DNA of 47,113 nt from an uncultured Thomasclavelia sp. (lineage in GTDB: Bacteria; Bacillota_I; Bacilli_A; Erysipelotrichales; Coprobacillaceae), in contig NZ_CALUXO010000011.1 of NCBI RefSeq assembly GCF_944324745.1, positions 1-47,113 on the forward strand, in the 5' to 3' direction. The notes beneath the pieces are model-generated. The model made no database searches. It had not been told where the DNA came from and worked only from the letters and a program-made list of their open reading frames with translations. Shown here one piece after another: positions 35,009 to 43,106 of this stretch (position 1 is the first letter of the stretch; the number at the start of each line of letters is the position of its first letter). A program made the position numbers and the translations under genes.

Positions 35009-35029
35009 AGTTAATTTTCATGCTTTTTT
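34997..35029. terminator. Bidirectional terminator
   Basis: AAAAAAGCATGAA pairs with TTCATGCTTTTTT around a 7-base loop. It overlaps the methyltransferase stop on the plus strand and the stop of the small membrane protein (35028) on the minus strand. Confidence 0.85.
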
Positions 35030-35198
35030 AAAAATCTTGAAAATGTTTCATTTCGGCCAATTTCAAAATTGCCATCCATATTACTGTAAATATCATCAAA
35101 CCAATTAACCAAAGTGGAACTTCATAAATAGAAATATTACTGATTAATATTTCTATTATAGCAAACAAGCTCAATGTAACCAAAGCTATTTTGTTCAT
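35028..35198 (-). CDS. Small two-helix membrane protein (56 aa)
   Basis: ATG 35198, preceded by a perfect AAGGAGGCTTAT, to TAA 35028. The protein has two hydrophobic stretches (about 3-22 and 26-46: IALVTLSLFAIIEILI and PLWLIGLMIFTVIWMAIL) separated by a short loop, and ends in a polar tail (KLAEMKHFQDF). The strong ribosome-binding site and the terminator at its end support it as a real gene. No family recognised. Confidence 0.7.
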   Translation of the reverse strand: MNKIALVTLSLFAIIEILISNISIYEVPLWLIGLMIFTVIWMAILKLAEMKHFQDF

Positions 35199-35310
35199 AT
35201 AAGCCTCCTTATTAAATTATCAATATGTTTAACTTACCTTCTTTATCTATTATTATATGCAATAATAATATCATCAATGTATTAATAATATGTTAATTTT
35301 ATGGGTAAAT

Positions 35311-35342
35311 AGAAAATGGTAGCTAATTAGCTACCATTTTCT
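35311..35342. terminator. Perfect 32-base palindrome, probable transcription barrier
   Basis: AGAAAATGGTAGCTAA meets its exact inverse TTAGCTACCATTTTCT with no spacer. It lies between the small proteins at 35028 and 35485, the latter of which ends about 140 bases away. A following T tract is poor, so an operator or processing hairpin is possible. Confidence 0.45.
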
Positions 35343-35484
35343 ATATTGGAAAGTTATTCAAAAACAAATAGGTATAAAATTTGCATAAAAGGACTAAAAA
35401 CATTATCTTTTATACCTGCTTTAATTTTACAACTTTTAAATTCTGCAAATAGCTAATTTTCCTTAATTCTATGTTAAGTTTTAT

Positions 35485-35664
35485 TTACTTTGTTTCATTT
35501 TTCAATGCCACATAAATAACCCCTAACATAAACGGTACTAACAAAATCAATACCCCACTAGGTAAATTAGTATTTTCACTACTTGTTAATGCAAAAACAT
35601 TAGAAACACTTAAACTTAAAAACATTAGCTGGACTAATACAACCATTACTACTCTTTTTATCAT
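35485..35664 (-). CDS. Small exported/membrane protein (59 aa)
   Basis: ATG 35664, 5-6 bases after AAGGTGA, to 35485. An N-terminal signal-like segment (RVVMVVLVQLMFLSLSVSNV) with a possible cut after FAL is followed by a very short polar stretch (TSSENTN), LPSGV, a second hydrophobic helix (LILLVPFMLGVIYVAL) and a KNETK tail. The layout mimics a minimal cell-wall-sorting precursor, but LPSGV is not a true LPxTG. A two-helix membrane protein is the simpler reading. An in-frame GTG at 35673 is less well placed. Confidence 0.6.
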   Translation of the reverse strand: MIKRVVMVVLVQLMFLSLSVSNVFALTSSENTNLPSGVLILLVPFMLGVIYVALKNETK

Positions 35665-35743
35665 CTTTTTCACCTTCTATGGTTTTTATTATAATCAAAT
35701 ACCATAAAGTAAATAGACAAAGATAATTAAGATTATGTAAATA

Positions 35744-36517
35744 TTAGCCTAAAGCAACATCTAAGATCATCATTACAACAAAACCAACGGCAAATCCAAT
35801 CGTCGCAACATTACTATGCGCTCCTTGAGAAGCTTCAGGAATCAACTCTTCTACGACAACATAGATCATAGCCCCAGCTGCAAATGCTAATAAATAAGGT
35901 AAAAATGGAACAACAAATGATGAAAGCAAGATAGTAACTCCAGCTCCAATCGGTTCCACAATTCCTGATAATGTGCCATATAAAAAAGAACGATTTTTAG
36001 ATAATCCATTTGCCTTTAACGGCAGCGAAATAATCGCTCCTTCAGGAAAGTTTTGGATAGCAATTCCTAATGATAAAGCAATTGCCCCGGCAAAAGTAAC
36101 CCCCTGACTTCCAGAAATCAGACCGGCAAACAAGACACCTACCGCCATTCCTTCAGGAATATTATGCATGGTCACCGCTAATACTAACATTGTTGTTTTC
36201 TTTAGATTACTTTTAGGACCTTCAGATTTATTATCTAAATGCATGTGGGGTACCATCCGATCTAAAAATAATAAAAATAAAATGCCTAACATGAAACCAA
36301 CAGCTGCTGGAATAAAGGCTAATTTTCCCATTGAGGCTGACATATCCATTGCTGGTATCAACAATGACCAGACAGAAGCAGCGACCATTACCCCTGAGGC
36401 AAAGCCTAATAATACTTTTTGAATATAAGTATTCATCTTATCTTTCATAAAATAAACACAACCTGCTCCTAAAGTTGTTCCAATAAATGGTGTAATTATT
36501 CCCCAAAATATTTCCAT
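35744..36517 (-). CDS. ZIP-family divalent metal transporter (GufA/ZupT-like)
   Basis: Membrane transporter of 257 aa with eight TM segments. The metal-site motifs MHNIPEGMAVG in TM4 and QNFPEGAIISLPL in TM5 are intact; EPIGAG and VVEELIPEA follow, as in GufA-type proteins. The cytosolic loop between TM3 and TM4 is short (MHLDNKSEGPKSNLKK), with a His. Members take up Zn, Fe or Mn. ATG 36517 is chosen for AGGAAGTGG before it; an upstream ATG at 36535 overlaps that site. No metal-responsive regulator is adjacent. Confidence 0.92.
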   Translation of the reverse strand: MEIFWGIITPFIGTTLGAGCVYFMKDKMNTYIQKVLLGFASGVMVAASVWSLLIPAMDMSASMGKLAFIPAAVGFMLGILFLLFLDRMVPHMHLDNKSEGPKSNLKKTTMLVLAVTMHNIPEGMAVGVLFAGLISGSQGVTFAGAIALSLGIAIQNFPEGAIISLPLKANGLSKNRSFLYGTLSGIVEPIGAGVTILLSSFVVPFLPYLLAFAAGAMIYVVVEELIPEASQGAHSNVATIGFAVGFVVMMILDVALG

Positions 36518-36670
36518 ATTTCCACTTCCTTTCATTTATTTTTTATTAATTAAATTATTACTAATTACTGTTTTAGACAACTTAATATAACATAGTTATA
36601 TTTTTGAACTATTCTATCGTAATAAATTTATAGCAGCAAATAATATGATAATAATTCTAAAAAATAAAAA

Positions 36671-36689
36671 GGATACGTTATACGCATCC
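36671..36689 (-). terminator. Terminator after mscL
   Basis: On the minus strand GGATGCG pairs with CGTATCC (one G-U) around 5 bases and is followed by TTTTTATTTT. Confidence 0.7.
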
Positions 36690-36695
36690 AAAAAT

Positions 36696-37136
36696 TTACT
36701 CTAATATCGATGTACAGTGCGGACATCTAGTTGCTTCGTTGGCTATCTCTTCTTTACAATAAGGACAAACTTTAACTTTAATAACTTTTTCTTCACTTTC
36801 ATTACTGATTTTAGCTTTAATGCTATCGTTAATTGAATTTATTACTTTAACAAGTACAAAAATCACCAGTGCAATTATCAAGAAATTAATAACGGCAGTA
36901 ATAAAATTTCCATAAGCTAGTATTGGAGCATTGCTACCACTTCCTAATTTTAATTTTAAGTTAGAAAAATCAACACCACCAAATATTCCTAAGATTGGTG
37001 CAATAATATCATTGTTTAATGAGGTAACTATTGTCGTAAATGAGCCCCCAATTATAACCCCAACAGCCATGTCAATCACATTGCCTCGTGTAATAAACTT
37101 CTTGAATTCTTCGATAAATGCTTTTCTTTTTTTCAT
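36696..37136 (-). CDS. mscL: Large-conductance mechanosensitive channel with C-terminal zinc ribbon
   Basis: Tension-gated channel of 146 aa. The N-terminal helix EEFKKFITRGNVIDMAVGVIIGG and TM1 are typical, as are the loop FSNLKLKLG and TM2 (YGNFITAVINFLIIALVIF). After TM2 a basic linker leads to CPYC-x10-CPHC (Cys124, 127, 138, 141), a zinc ribbon replacing the usual helical bundle of E. coli MscL. The channel releases solutes on osmotic downshock; the ribbon may stabilise the pentamer or bind a partner. Confidence 0.95.
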   Translation of the reverse strand: MKKRKAFIEEFKKFITRGNVIDMAVGVIIGGSFTTIVTSLNNDIIAPILGIFGGVDFSNLKLKLGSGSNAPILAYGNFITAVINFLIIALVIFVLVKVINSINDSIKAKISNESEEKVIKVKVCPYCKEEIANEATRCPHCTSILE

Positions 37137-37210
37137 GCTGTCCCACTCTCTTTCTTTAAATAAAGCTAGAAAAAATTATAACATGATTCTTACTATTTTT
37201 CATTTATTAT

Positions 37211-38467
37211 TCATTTTTCAAAAAAATATGGTTCATACATTCGTTTTAAAGTTCTGACGACTTTATTACTATCATCCTTAGCAATTAAAACATCGTATTT
37301 ACCAGGAATACTTCCAAAAGTAACGATCTTGCTGGCATTGATCTGTTGCTTTAAATACTCATTCATATTAGCTCTAGTAGCATTAATATCATAGATTTTT
37401 AGATAATAATAACCAGGATAATCAGTTGATGGATATTTTAAGATCTTTAAATCGTCAAATTCTTTTTTCAATGCCATTTCTATTTGATCAATTATTTCTT
37501 GATGATCAATTAACATTATATAAACAACATTATCATTATTATTAGAGTGTTGTTTAATATAATTTCGATAAGGATTCTTTTTTAATTGCTGATATATGTT
37601 TAATTCAGCTTCATTTTTAAAATCACCATAATAGATTATTAAACGATCATCAATAATTTCATTACTAAAATAATTAACTTCATATTGCATCAAGAATGAT
37701 TTTAATTGCTTAGCTGTTTGCGGTTTAATGGCAATAACATATTCAAAATGATTTTCATTGATATTATATAAAACCGCCCCATCCATTGCGATAACTGGTA
37801 AATTTAACTTAATGCCACCTAATACTTCCATAATACTAGCCGGGGTTCTTAAAGAAGATACCGTGAACTTAATACCATCATCTAACATTCTTTTTAATTC
37901 TATTTGACTATATGGTGTTAATGTTTCACTTATAGTAAGTAGTGTTTCATCTAATCCTGATATAAACAAGATATCATTTCTTTTATGATAAGGGATTCGA
38001 AACCGATTAACTAAAACAGCAACCACAATTCCAATAATAGTATCTAGAACACGGTTAAACACAAAAATCAACGGGTTAACATCAGTAATATGATTAATTG
38101 TAATACTTAAAAATACGACACATGAAAAATAGGACGCTTCTTTTTTATTAATTAAAATCGTAGTATATAAAACCGCAATAATTAATACTGCTGAAATAAA
38201 ATAATATGTTACTTCATTAAACAAACCTAGATATATCTTCATAGCTACAACTAATAATCCATATATCGCACCAATAAAAGTACCTAAAATCCTTTGCCGT
38301 GCCATTTGATAGCTGTTAGCTACAAATGGTCGCATACACCATAAAGCTGCAATAGCACTATAAAATGGGGTTCCAGTTTCCCCTCTAATAACATAAATGA
38401 CAAAACATAAAATAACCGCAACGCTCGATTTAATTATCCTTAGTCCTGGTAATGGTATTTTTTTCAT
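37211..38467 (-). CDS. FUSC/aromatic-acid-exporter membrane domain fused to a degenerate HAD (Cof-type) domain
   Basis: A 418-aa fusion. Residues 1-155 hold about five to six TM helices of the FUSC/ArAE type (YSAIAALWCMRPF, RQRILGTFIGAIYG, NRVLDTIIGIVVAVLVNRF). Residues 163-418 follow a Cof-type HAD-IIB pattern: ILFISGLDETLL is motif I, FTVSSLRTPAS motif II, PVIAMDGAVLY the cap entry and IVTFGSIPGKYD motif IV. The nucleophile Asp is Gly171 and the motif IV GD is GS (386), so catalysis is probably lost and the domain may sense a phosphometabolite. GGAGGG precedes the ATG. The gene is monocistronic; its substrate is unknown. Confidence 0.8.
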   Translation of the reverse strand: MKKIPLPGLRIIKSSVAVILCFVIYVIRGETGTPFYSAIAALWCMRPFVANSYQMARQRILGTFIGAIYGLLVVAMKIYLGLFNEVTYYFISAVLIIAVLYTTILINKKEASYFSCVVFLSITINHITDVNPLIFVFNRVLDTIIGIVVAVLVNRFRIPYHKRNDILFISGLDETLLTISETLTPYSQIELKRMLDDGIKFTVSSLRTPASIMEVLGGIKLNLPVIAMDGAVLYNINENHFEYVIAIKPQTAKQLKSFLMQYEVNYFSNEIIDDRLIIYYGDFKNEAELNIYQQLKKNPYRNYIKQHSNNNDNVVYIMLIDHQEIIDQIEMALKKEFDDLKILKYPSTDYPGYYYLKIYDINATRANMNEYLKQQINASKIVTFGSIPGKYDVLIAKDDSNKVVRTLKRMYEPYFFEK

Positions 38468-38547
38468 ATTCCCTCCATCAATAATTATTTATTAAGTTGA
38501 AACTATCTTATCGTGCTATAATTATTCTGTCAAGAATAACACTAAAA

Positions 38548-38574
38548 AAGCAGTAAGCTAGGAACTTACTGCTT
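38548..38574 (-). terminator. Terminator of the Bce-type operon
   Basis: AAGCAGTAAG pairs with CTTACTGCTT around a 7-base loop, followed on the minus strand by TTTTTTAG. It includes part of the permease stop codon. Confidence 0.85.
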
Positions 38575-40471
38575 AAATATAGATGCTAAAACATTTCTTT
38601 TTGAAAGCTATTACTGATATTTGATATGCTAAATAGAAGATAACTAAAATTACCACCGCACTAATAATATTGATACTATATAATTCTGTTTTCATTGTAT
38701 GCGCTAAAGCTGATACTGAAAAATATGAGGTAATGACCATTAGAATAAATGGGCAATAATAAGCAAATCTAATTTCATTGCGAATTGATTTTGATAACAC
38801 TCTATCATTAATTCCCAGTTTCTTTAACACTTGATAGCGCTGACGATCTTCATACGCTTCATTACTTACTTTCATAAAAATGATACTGCCACTAGCTAAT
38901 ATAAAGACAACGAATAAAAAGACACAAATAGAATATAATATCCGCACCCAGGCAATATCACTATATTCAGGATCAACAGCTACATAGCTAGTTGTATCAT
39001 TTACAATACTATCTAAATAACTAATTGAAGCCTGGTAATTAGCTGGATCGTTAATTTTAAAATTATACATATAGTATTCATTGCCAATTGGCTTTAATTG
39101 ATCATATATTTCATCATTAACAACATAAGTATTTATATTTTCCTGAACTATTCCTAAATATGATACATTTGTTTCTTCAACGATTTGATATTCTTGATCA
39201 TTAATAACTACTGATGGATTCGGATCCGGATCAGAAATATCTAATAAATATACTCTAGTCAATTGAATAACTTGATCATTATTTAATGCTGGTAAATCAA
39301 AGCTTAATCCCGCAGCACTTGCCAGCTGTTGTAATTGGCTATAAGAGATTATTCCATAACTACTATAAATACTTTGTGACCTAACATCCTGACTATTGAT
39401 TGAAAGCATTTGATAACTATTGGCATAATCAATCTGATTAGTTTTGGCAATTTCATCTTTGATTTCCTTTTGATTTAAACTCCCATTAGACATAATAGTA
39501 TAGGTATAAGTATCTCGAAAATGAGCAATATTGTCATAACGCTGTTTCATGGCAAAAGCTGTGGCCAAAACGGTAACTGAGCAAATCATCAAGATCGTAA
39601 CCATTGCATAAGTTCGATAATTCTTCTTTAGACGAAACGCTAAATTATTTATCCATAAGACACGTTGTTTTTGGTATAAATATTTTTTATTTTGAGTTAA
39701 TTTATAAATCACATAAGGGATGACCCCATCATAAAGAAAATAGATACCGACAATAACTAAAACAACTGCATATAAAATATACATAAATGAAGACATATCA
39801 CCAACTTGCAAAGCAAAATAGTAACCAGTTCCTAACAATACAACACCAATAATGGCCTTAAGTGTTGACCACCATCCTTTAGGAATTTGCAGTTCATTTT
39901 GTTTTGAAGCTGATAACATTTCCAAAACGCTGCTTCTAACAATATTAACATATCCTTTTATAATCATAATTGCAAAAATTAAAACAAAAATACCAATCGT
40001 CAAGATAAAAGGAGTTACTGATAATTCAAAACCAACATCAACACTGGTGCTAGATATTGATAGTAACAACATTGTAAATAGTTTTGAAAAAATCACACCA
40101 CAGCCAATTCCAATAACTAATGATAATAAAGCCATCATTGATATTTCTAAAACATACATGCGACCAATTTTACCATTATCTAATCCCATAAAAGTATAGA
40201 TTCCAATTTCCTTTTTTCTTTGAGCTAGAAAAACATTAGTAGCATACCAGATAAAGAAGAAAACAAAGATAACAAAAACAATCGAAATAACTTCAATAAT
40301 AATTGTAATATAATCACTGTTTTTATCTTTTAAAGTGTCCATCGCACTAGAAAAAGCAATATTTTGAAAATTAAAGAACACAAAGATAGAAAAAGACAAT
40401 GAAATTATTAATGAAAGATAATTTTTTAAACTGCGCTTAAAATTAGAATAAGCTAATTTAACCAAACTCAT
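38573..40471 (-). CDS. BceB-type ABC permease (FtsX-like)
   Basis: Permease of 632 aa with about ten TM segments. Two FtsX-like blocks are visible: TM2-4 (about 50-185, with FLAQRKKEIGIYTFMGL) and TM8-10 (C-terminal, with EAYEDRQRYQVLKKLGI). Between TM7 and TM8 is a large extracellular domain of about 200 aa (about 310-505), the part that recognises cell-wall-active peptides such as bacitracin or lantibiotics in BceB, VraG and PsdB. The start overlaps the ATPase gene by ATGA. In Bce modules the transporter itself is the sensor for the kinase. Confidence 0.93.
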   Translation of the reverse strand: MSLVKLAYSNFKRSLKNYLSLIISLSFSIFVFFNFQNIAFSSAMDTLKDKNSDYITIIIEVISIVFVIFVFFFIWYATNVFLAQRKKEIGIYTFMGLDNGKIGRMYVLEISMMALLSLVIGIGCGVIFSKLFTMLLLSISSTSVDVGFELSVTPFILTIGIFVLIFAIMIIKGYVNIVRSSVLEMLSASKQNELQIPKGWWSTLKAIIGVVLLGTGYYFALQVGDMSSFMYILYAVVLVIVGIYFLYDGVIPYVIYKLTQNKKYLYQKQRVLWINNLAFRLKKNYRTYAMVTILMICSVTVLATAFAMKQRYDNIAHFRDTYTYTIMSNGSLNQKEIKDEIAKTNQIDYANSYQMLSINSQDVRSQSIYSSYGIISYSQLQQLASAAGLSFDLPALNNDQVIQLTRVYLLDISDPDPNPSVVINDQEYQIVEETNVSYLGIVQENINTYVVNDEIYDQLKPIGNEYYMYNFKINDPANYQASISYLDSIVNDTTSYVAVDPEYSDIAWVRILYSICVFLFVVFILASGSIIFMKVSNEAYEDRQRYQVLKKLGINDRVLSKSIRNEIRFAYYCPFILMVITSYFSVSALAHTMKTELYSINIISAVVILVIFYLAYQISVIAFKKKCFSIYI

Positions 40472-41223
40472 CCTTGTTCACTTCCCATCGTTGCAAGTAA
40501 GCTTAAGATTTCATCATAAAACTGCTGACGACTACCAGTATGATTTAAACGACATTGAATCATCCCATCACGAAGCAAGTAGACCTGTTTAGCATAACTG
40601 GCACTATATGCATCATGAGTAACCATTAGAATTGTTGCATGATTATGTTCATTAGCATTTTTTAATGACATCAATAAATCTGTACTTGACTTTGAATCTA
40701 GCGCTCCGGTCGGTTCATCGGCAAATATTATACGTGGTCTAGTAATTAAAGCACGAGCACTAGCTCCCCTTTGCTTTTGACCTCCTGATAACTGGTAGGG
40801 ATATTTGTTTAAATGACCACTCAAACCAAACAAATCAGCCATTTCCTTAGTTCGCCGCATTACTTCTTTACTCTTGACTCCATTTAAACTAAGTGGCAAA
40901 GCAATGTTATCAGCTAATGTCATATTATCTAACAAATTATAATCTTGAAAAATAAATCCTATTTTTTCTTGTCTGATTTTTGATAGACGCTTATTATTGA
41001 CATTAGTCACATCTTCACCATCAATAATGATTTGGCCATGAGTCGGTTTATCTAACGTAGAAATTAAATTTAATAACGTTGATTTACCTGCTCCTGATGG
41101 TCCCATAATGGCAATAAAATCATCTTCATAAATATCTAAATTAATATTTTTTAAAACTTTAGTTTGATAATCTTTACCACCATATGTTTTAACTAAATTT
41201 TGAATTTCGACAACTTTTTTCAT
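40468..41223 (-). CDS. BceA-type ABC ATPase
   Basis: ATPase of 251 aa. Walker A is GPSGAGKST, the Q-loop IGFIFQDYNLLD, the signature LSGGQKQRGASARAL, Walker B IIFADEPTGALDSKSS and the H-loop MVTHD, all intact. It powers the permease encoded downstream, removing peptide antibiotics from lipid II-cycle intermediates in the known examples. AGGAGGG precedes the ATG. It is separated from the kinase gene by 96 bases that hold their own candidate promoter. Confidence 0.95.
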   Translation of the reverse strand: MKKVVEIQNLVKTYGGKDYQTKVLKNINLDIYEDDFIAIMGPSGAGKSTLLNLISTLDKPTHGQIIIDGEDVTNVNNKRLSKIRQEKIGFIFQDYNLLDNMTLADNIALPLSLNGVKSKEVMRRTKEMADLFGLSGHLNKYPYQLSGGQKQRGASARALITRPRIIFADEPTGALDSKSSTDLLMSLKNANEHNHATILMVTHDAYSASYAKQVYLLRDGMIQCRLNHTGSRQQFYDEILSLLATMGSEQG

Positions 41224-41237
41224 TTCAAGCCCTCCTT

Positions 41238-41301
41238 AGATTACAACTAAATTCTATCAATTATAATCTAAAAAATCCTAACGTCTAAATAACAGTTAAC
41301 C
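41238..41301 (-). promoter_or_regulatory. Candidate BceR-responsive promoter of the transporter genes
   Basis: On the minus strand TTAGAC (41288-41283) and TATAAT (41265-41260) are 17 bases apart. An imperfect inverted repeat (AGATTATAA with TTGTAATCT, 41269-41238) overlaps the -10, and TAACTGTTA plus GTTAAC lie just upstream of the -35, where BceR-type regulators bind. The -35 is poor, as expected for an activated promoter. Confidence 0.45.
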
Positions 41302-41319
41302 TGCTAATCTTACATTTTC

Positions 41320-42315
41320 TTAATCTAGGATGAAATACTCACGGTTGTCGTTAAAAATAAGCAAAAAACGCGTCCCGTTATTATAAGTTGCATCTACTTT
41401 AACATCGATATTTAATCTTTTGGCAATGTCTTTGACAAAATATAAACCCATTCCGGTAGAACGATAATCACCATCGCGAAGATTACTACCGACAAAGCCA
41501 CGATCAAAAATATAAGGTAAATCTATTTCTTTGATCCCTATTCCATTATCTTCAATAATTAAAGTATTTTTTTGATTATCGGCTACTTTAAAAATTAACC
41601 GTGGTTGTTTACTGCTACGATATTTGATTGAATTGGAGATAAACTGATCTAGCATATAAGTTAACCAGCGTCGATCACAATATACATAGATATCATCCAT
41701 GTCTAAAATAATTTCAAAATGTTGATTGATCAAAAAATAAGATTGATGCTTAACTGCTTCCTTGATTACCTGATTCAAGCGAATTCTTTCGATTTTAAAA
41801 TCATTTTCGGGATTTCTTAATTTACTGCTCATTAACATTGTATTTAACAGCTGCTGTATTTTTTCAATAGTTGCCCGCATATCTTTTTTTAGTCCCTGAT
41901 CTTGGAGGCGTTCATTCATTAACCTAAGGGCAGCTAATGGCAATTTTACTTCATGAACCCATTTAGAAATATAATCAACTAAATCCTGAATCTGATTAGT
42001 TAAATAATTAAGCTGATGATCATAGTATTGATTATTTTTTTCGATTAAATTAATTATTGGTGGAGTAACTAAATTCGTCAATTCTGCCACTTCAATATGT
42101 TGCAATGCCTCTACTTGTTTTGTCAGCCGATAAAATTTATAGAAATCATAGCCAATCGCTAAAAGTAAAACAAAAATAAGGATCACATCTAGATAAATCA
42201 AATCAACCAAATATAAACGACTGGCACATAAAACTAAAAAATAAATATTTATAAAAATAATGATCAAGATTCCAGCTAGAATCTTCAAACCGGATTGCTT
42301 TATATAATTAATCAA
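41320..42315 (-). CDS. BceS-type intramembrane-sensing histidine kinase
   Basis: Kinase of about 331 aa. Two N-terminal TM helices with almost no outside loop (about 8-31 and 38-56) are the mark of intramembrane-sensing kinases that listen to a BceAB transporter. The dimerisation motif is YISKWVHEVKLPLAAL with phospho-acceptor His121; ATPase motifs are FISNSIKYRS (N-box), EDNGIGIKEIDLPYIF (G1) and STGMGLYFVK (G2). No ATG is available near the start: the frame opens at TTG 42327, directly after GGAG, and the TTG at 42315 is better placed. Both overlap the regulator gene. Confidence 0.88.
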   Translation of the reverse strand: MINYIKQSGLKILAGILIIIFINIYFLVLCASRLYLVDLIYLDVILIFVLLLAIGYDFYKFYRLTKQVEALQHIEVAELTNLVTPPIINLIEKNNQYYDHQLNYLTNQIQDLVDYISKWVHEVKLPLAALRLMNERLQDQGLKKDMRATIEKIQQLLNTMLMSSKLRNPENDFKIERIRLNQVIKEAVKHQSYFLINQHFEIILDMDDIYVYCDRRWLTYMLDQFISNSIKYRSSKQPRLIFKVADNQKNTLIIEDNGIGIKEIDLPYIFDRGFVGSNLRDGDYRSTGMGLYFVKDIAKRLNIDVKVDATYNNGTRFLLIFNDNREYFILD

Positions 42316-42979
42316 TATAATAACCAACTCCTTTTTTTGTTTTAATTACTTCCTGGCCCTGCAACAATTCCTTCAATTTATTTCGTAATCGTGAGACATG
42401 AACTGATAAAGTGGCATCAGTAACGAATTCATCAGTATTCCATAAAACCATCATTAATTGTTCCCTAGATACACAGCTACCTCGATGTTCTAGTAAAGTT
42501 GACATAATTTTACTTTCTGATTTTGTCAATTCAATGATCTGGTTATTATGAATCAAACGGCCACTTAAAATGTCATAACTTGTATTGTCATCTAAATACT
42601 CTTTTTCCGTCTGTTTATATTCATAAGTTCTTCTTAAGATAGCTTTGATTTTAAATAATAAAACTTCTAAATCAAATGGCTTTTCAATATAATCATCACC
42701 GCCGCTAGATAAAGCCATAATTTTATCAGCATTTTGTTCTCGACTAGAAATAAATAGGATGGGTACAGTCGAATTAGCTCTAATTTTTTGACACCAGTAA
42801 AAACCATCATAAAATGGCAAATTAATATCTAATAAAATTAAATCGGGAAGATATTCAAAACACTCACGATCGACATGTTTAAAATCATTAATTATTTTTG
42901 TTTGAAAATCCCATTTTTCTAATAATAATTCTAATTCATGAGCTAAGGTACTGTCATCTTCAACAATCATTATTTTCAT
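42308..42979 (-). CDS. BceR-type OmpR-family response regulator
   Basis: Regulator of 223 aa. The receiver domain has the acidic EDD pocket near residues 7-9, phospho-acceptor Asp51 (LILLDINLPFYDG) and Lys in EKPFDLE. The C-terminal winged helix (about 130-223) contains LTKSESKIMSTLLEHRGSCV and TDATLSVHVSRLRNKL. ATG 42979, 8 bases after AAGGAAG, is preferred to starts at 42985 or 42988. It begins the four-gene RR-HK-ATPase-permease module, matching bceRS-bceAB order. Confidence 0.93.
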   Translation of the reverse strand: MKIMIVEDDSTLAHELELLLEKWDFQTKIINDFKHVDRECFEYLPDLILLDINLPFYDGFYWCQKIRANSTVPILFISSREQNADKIMALSSGGDDYIEKPFDLEVLLFKIKAILRRTYEYKQTEKEYLDDNTSYDILSGRLIHNNQIIELTKSESKIMSTLLEHRGSCVSREQLMMVLWNTDEFVTDATLSVHVSRLRNKLKELLQGQEVIKTKKGVGYYID

Positions 42980-43080
42980 TGTCATCACTTCCTTATGTAT
43001 TTATTATAGCTAATAATTTGATAAAATAATATCAAAACAGCGCTATCTCTTAAGCAAAAAAATTTATGATAATTATATAA

Positions 43081-43106
43081 AAATACTAAGCGTCTGCTTA
43101 GTATTT
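43081..43106 (-). terminator. Terminator after the phosphodiesterase gene
   Basis: AAATACTAAGC pairs with GCTTAGTATTT around a 4-base loop, followed by a T-rich tract on the minus strand. The stop codon (43098-43100) lies in one arm. Confidence 0.85.

Noticed and set aside
35485-35664. Sortase B substrate
   Set aside because: LPSGV is neither NPxTN nor LPxTG and the exposed part would be about ten residues; kept only as a low-interest observation.
36931-37257. Plus-strand 108-aa frame opposite mscL
   Set aside because: Antisense to mscL and the end of the FUSC fusion; amino-acid composition and start are those of a shadow frame.
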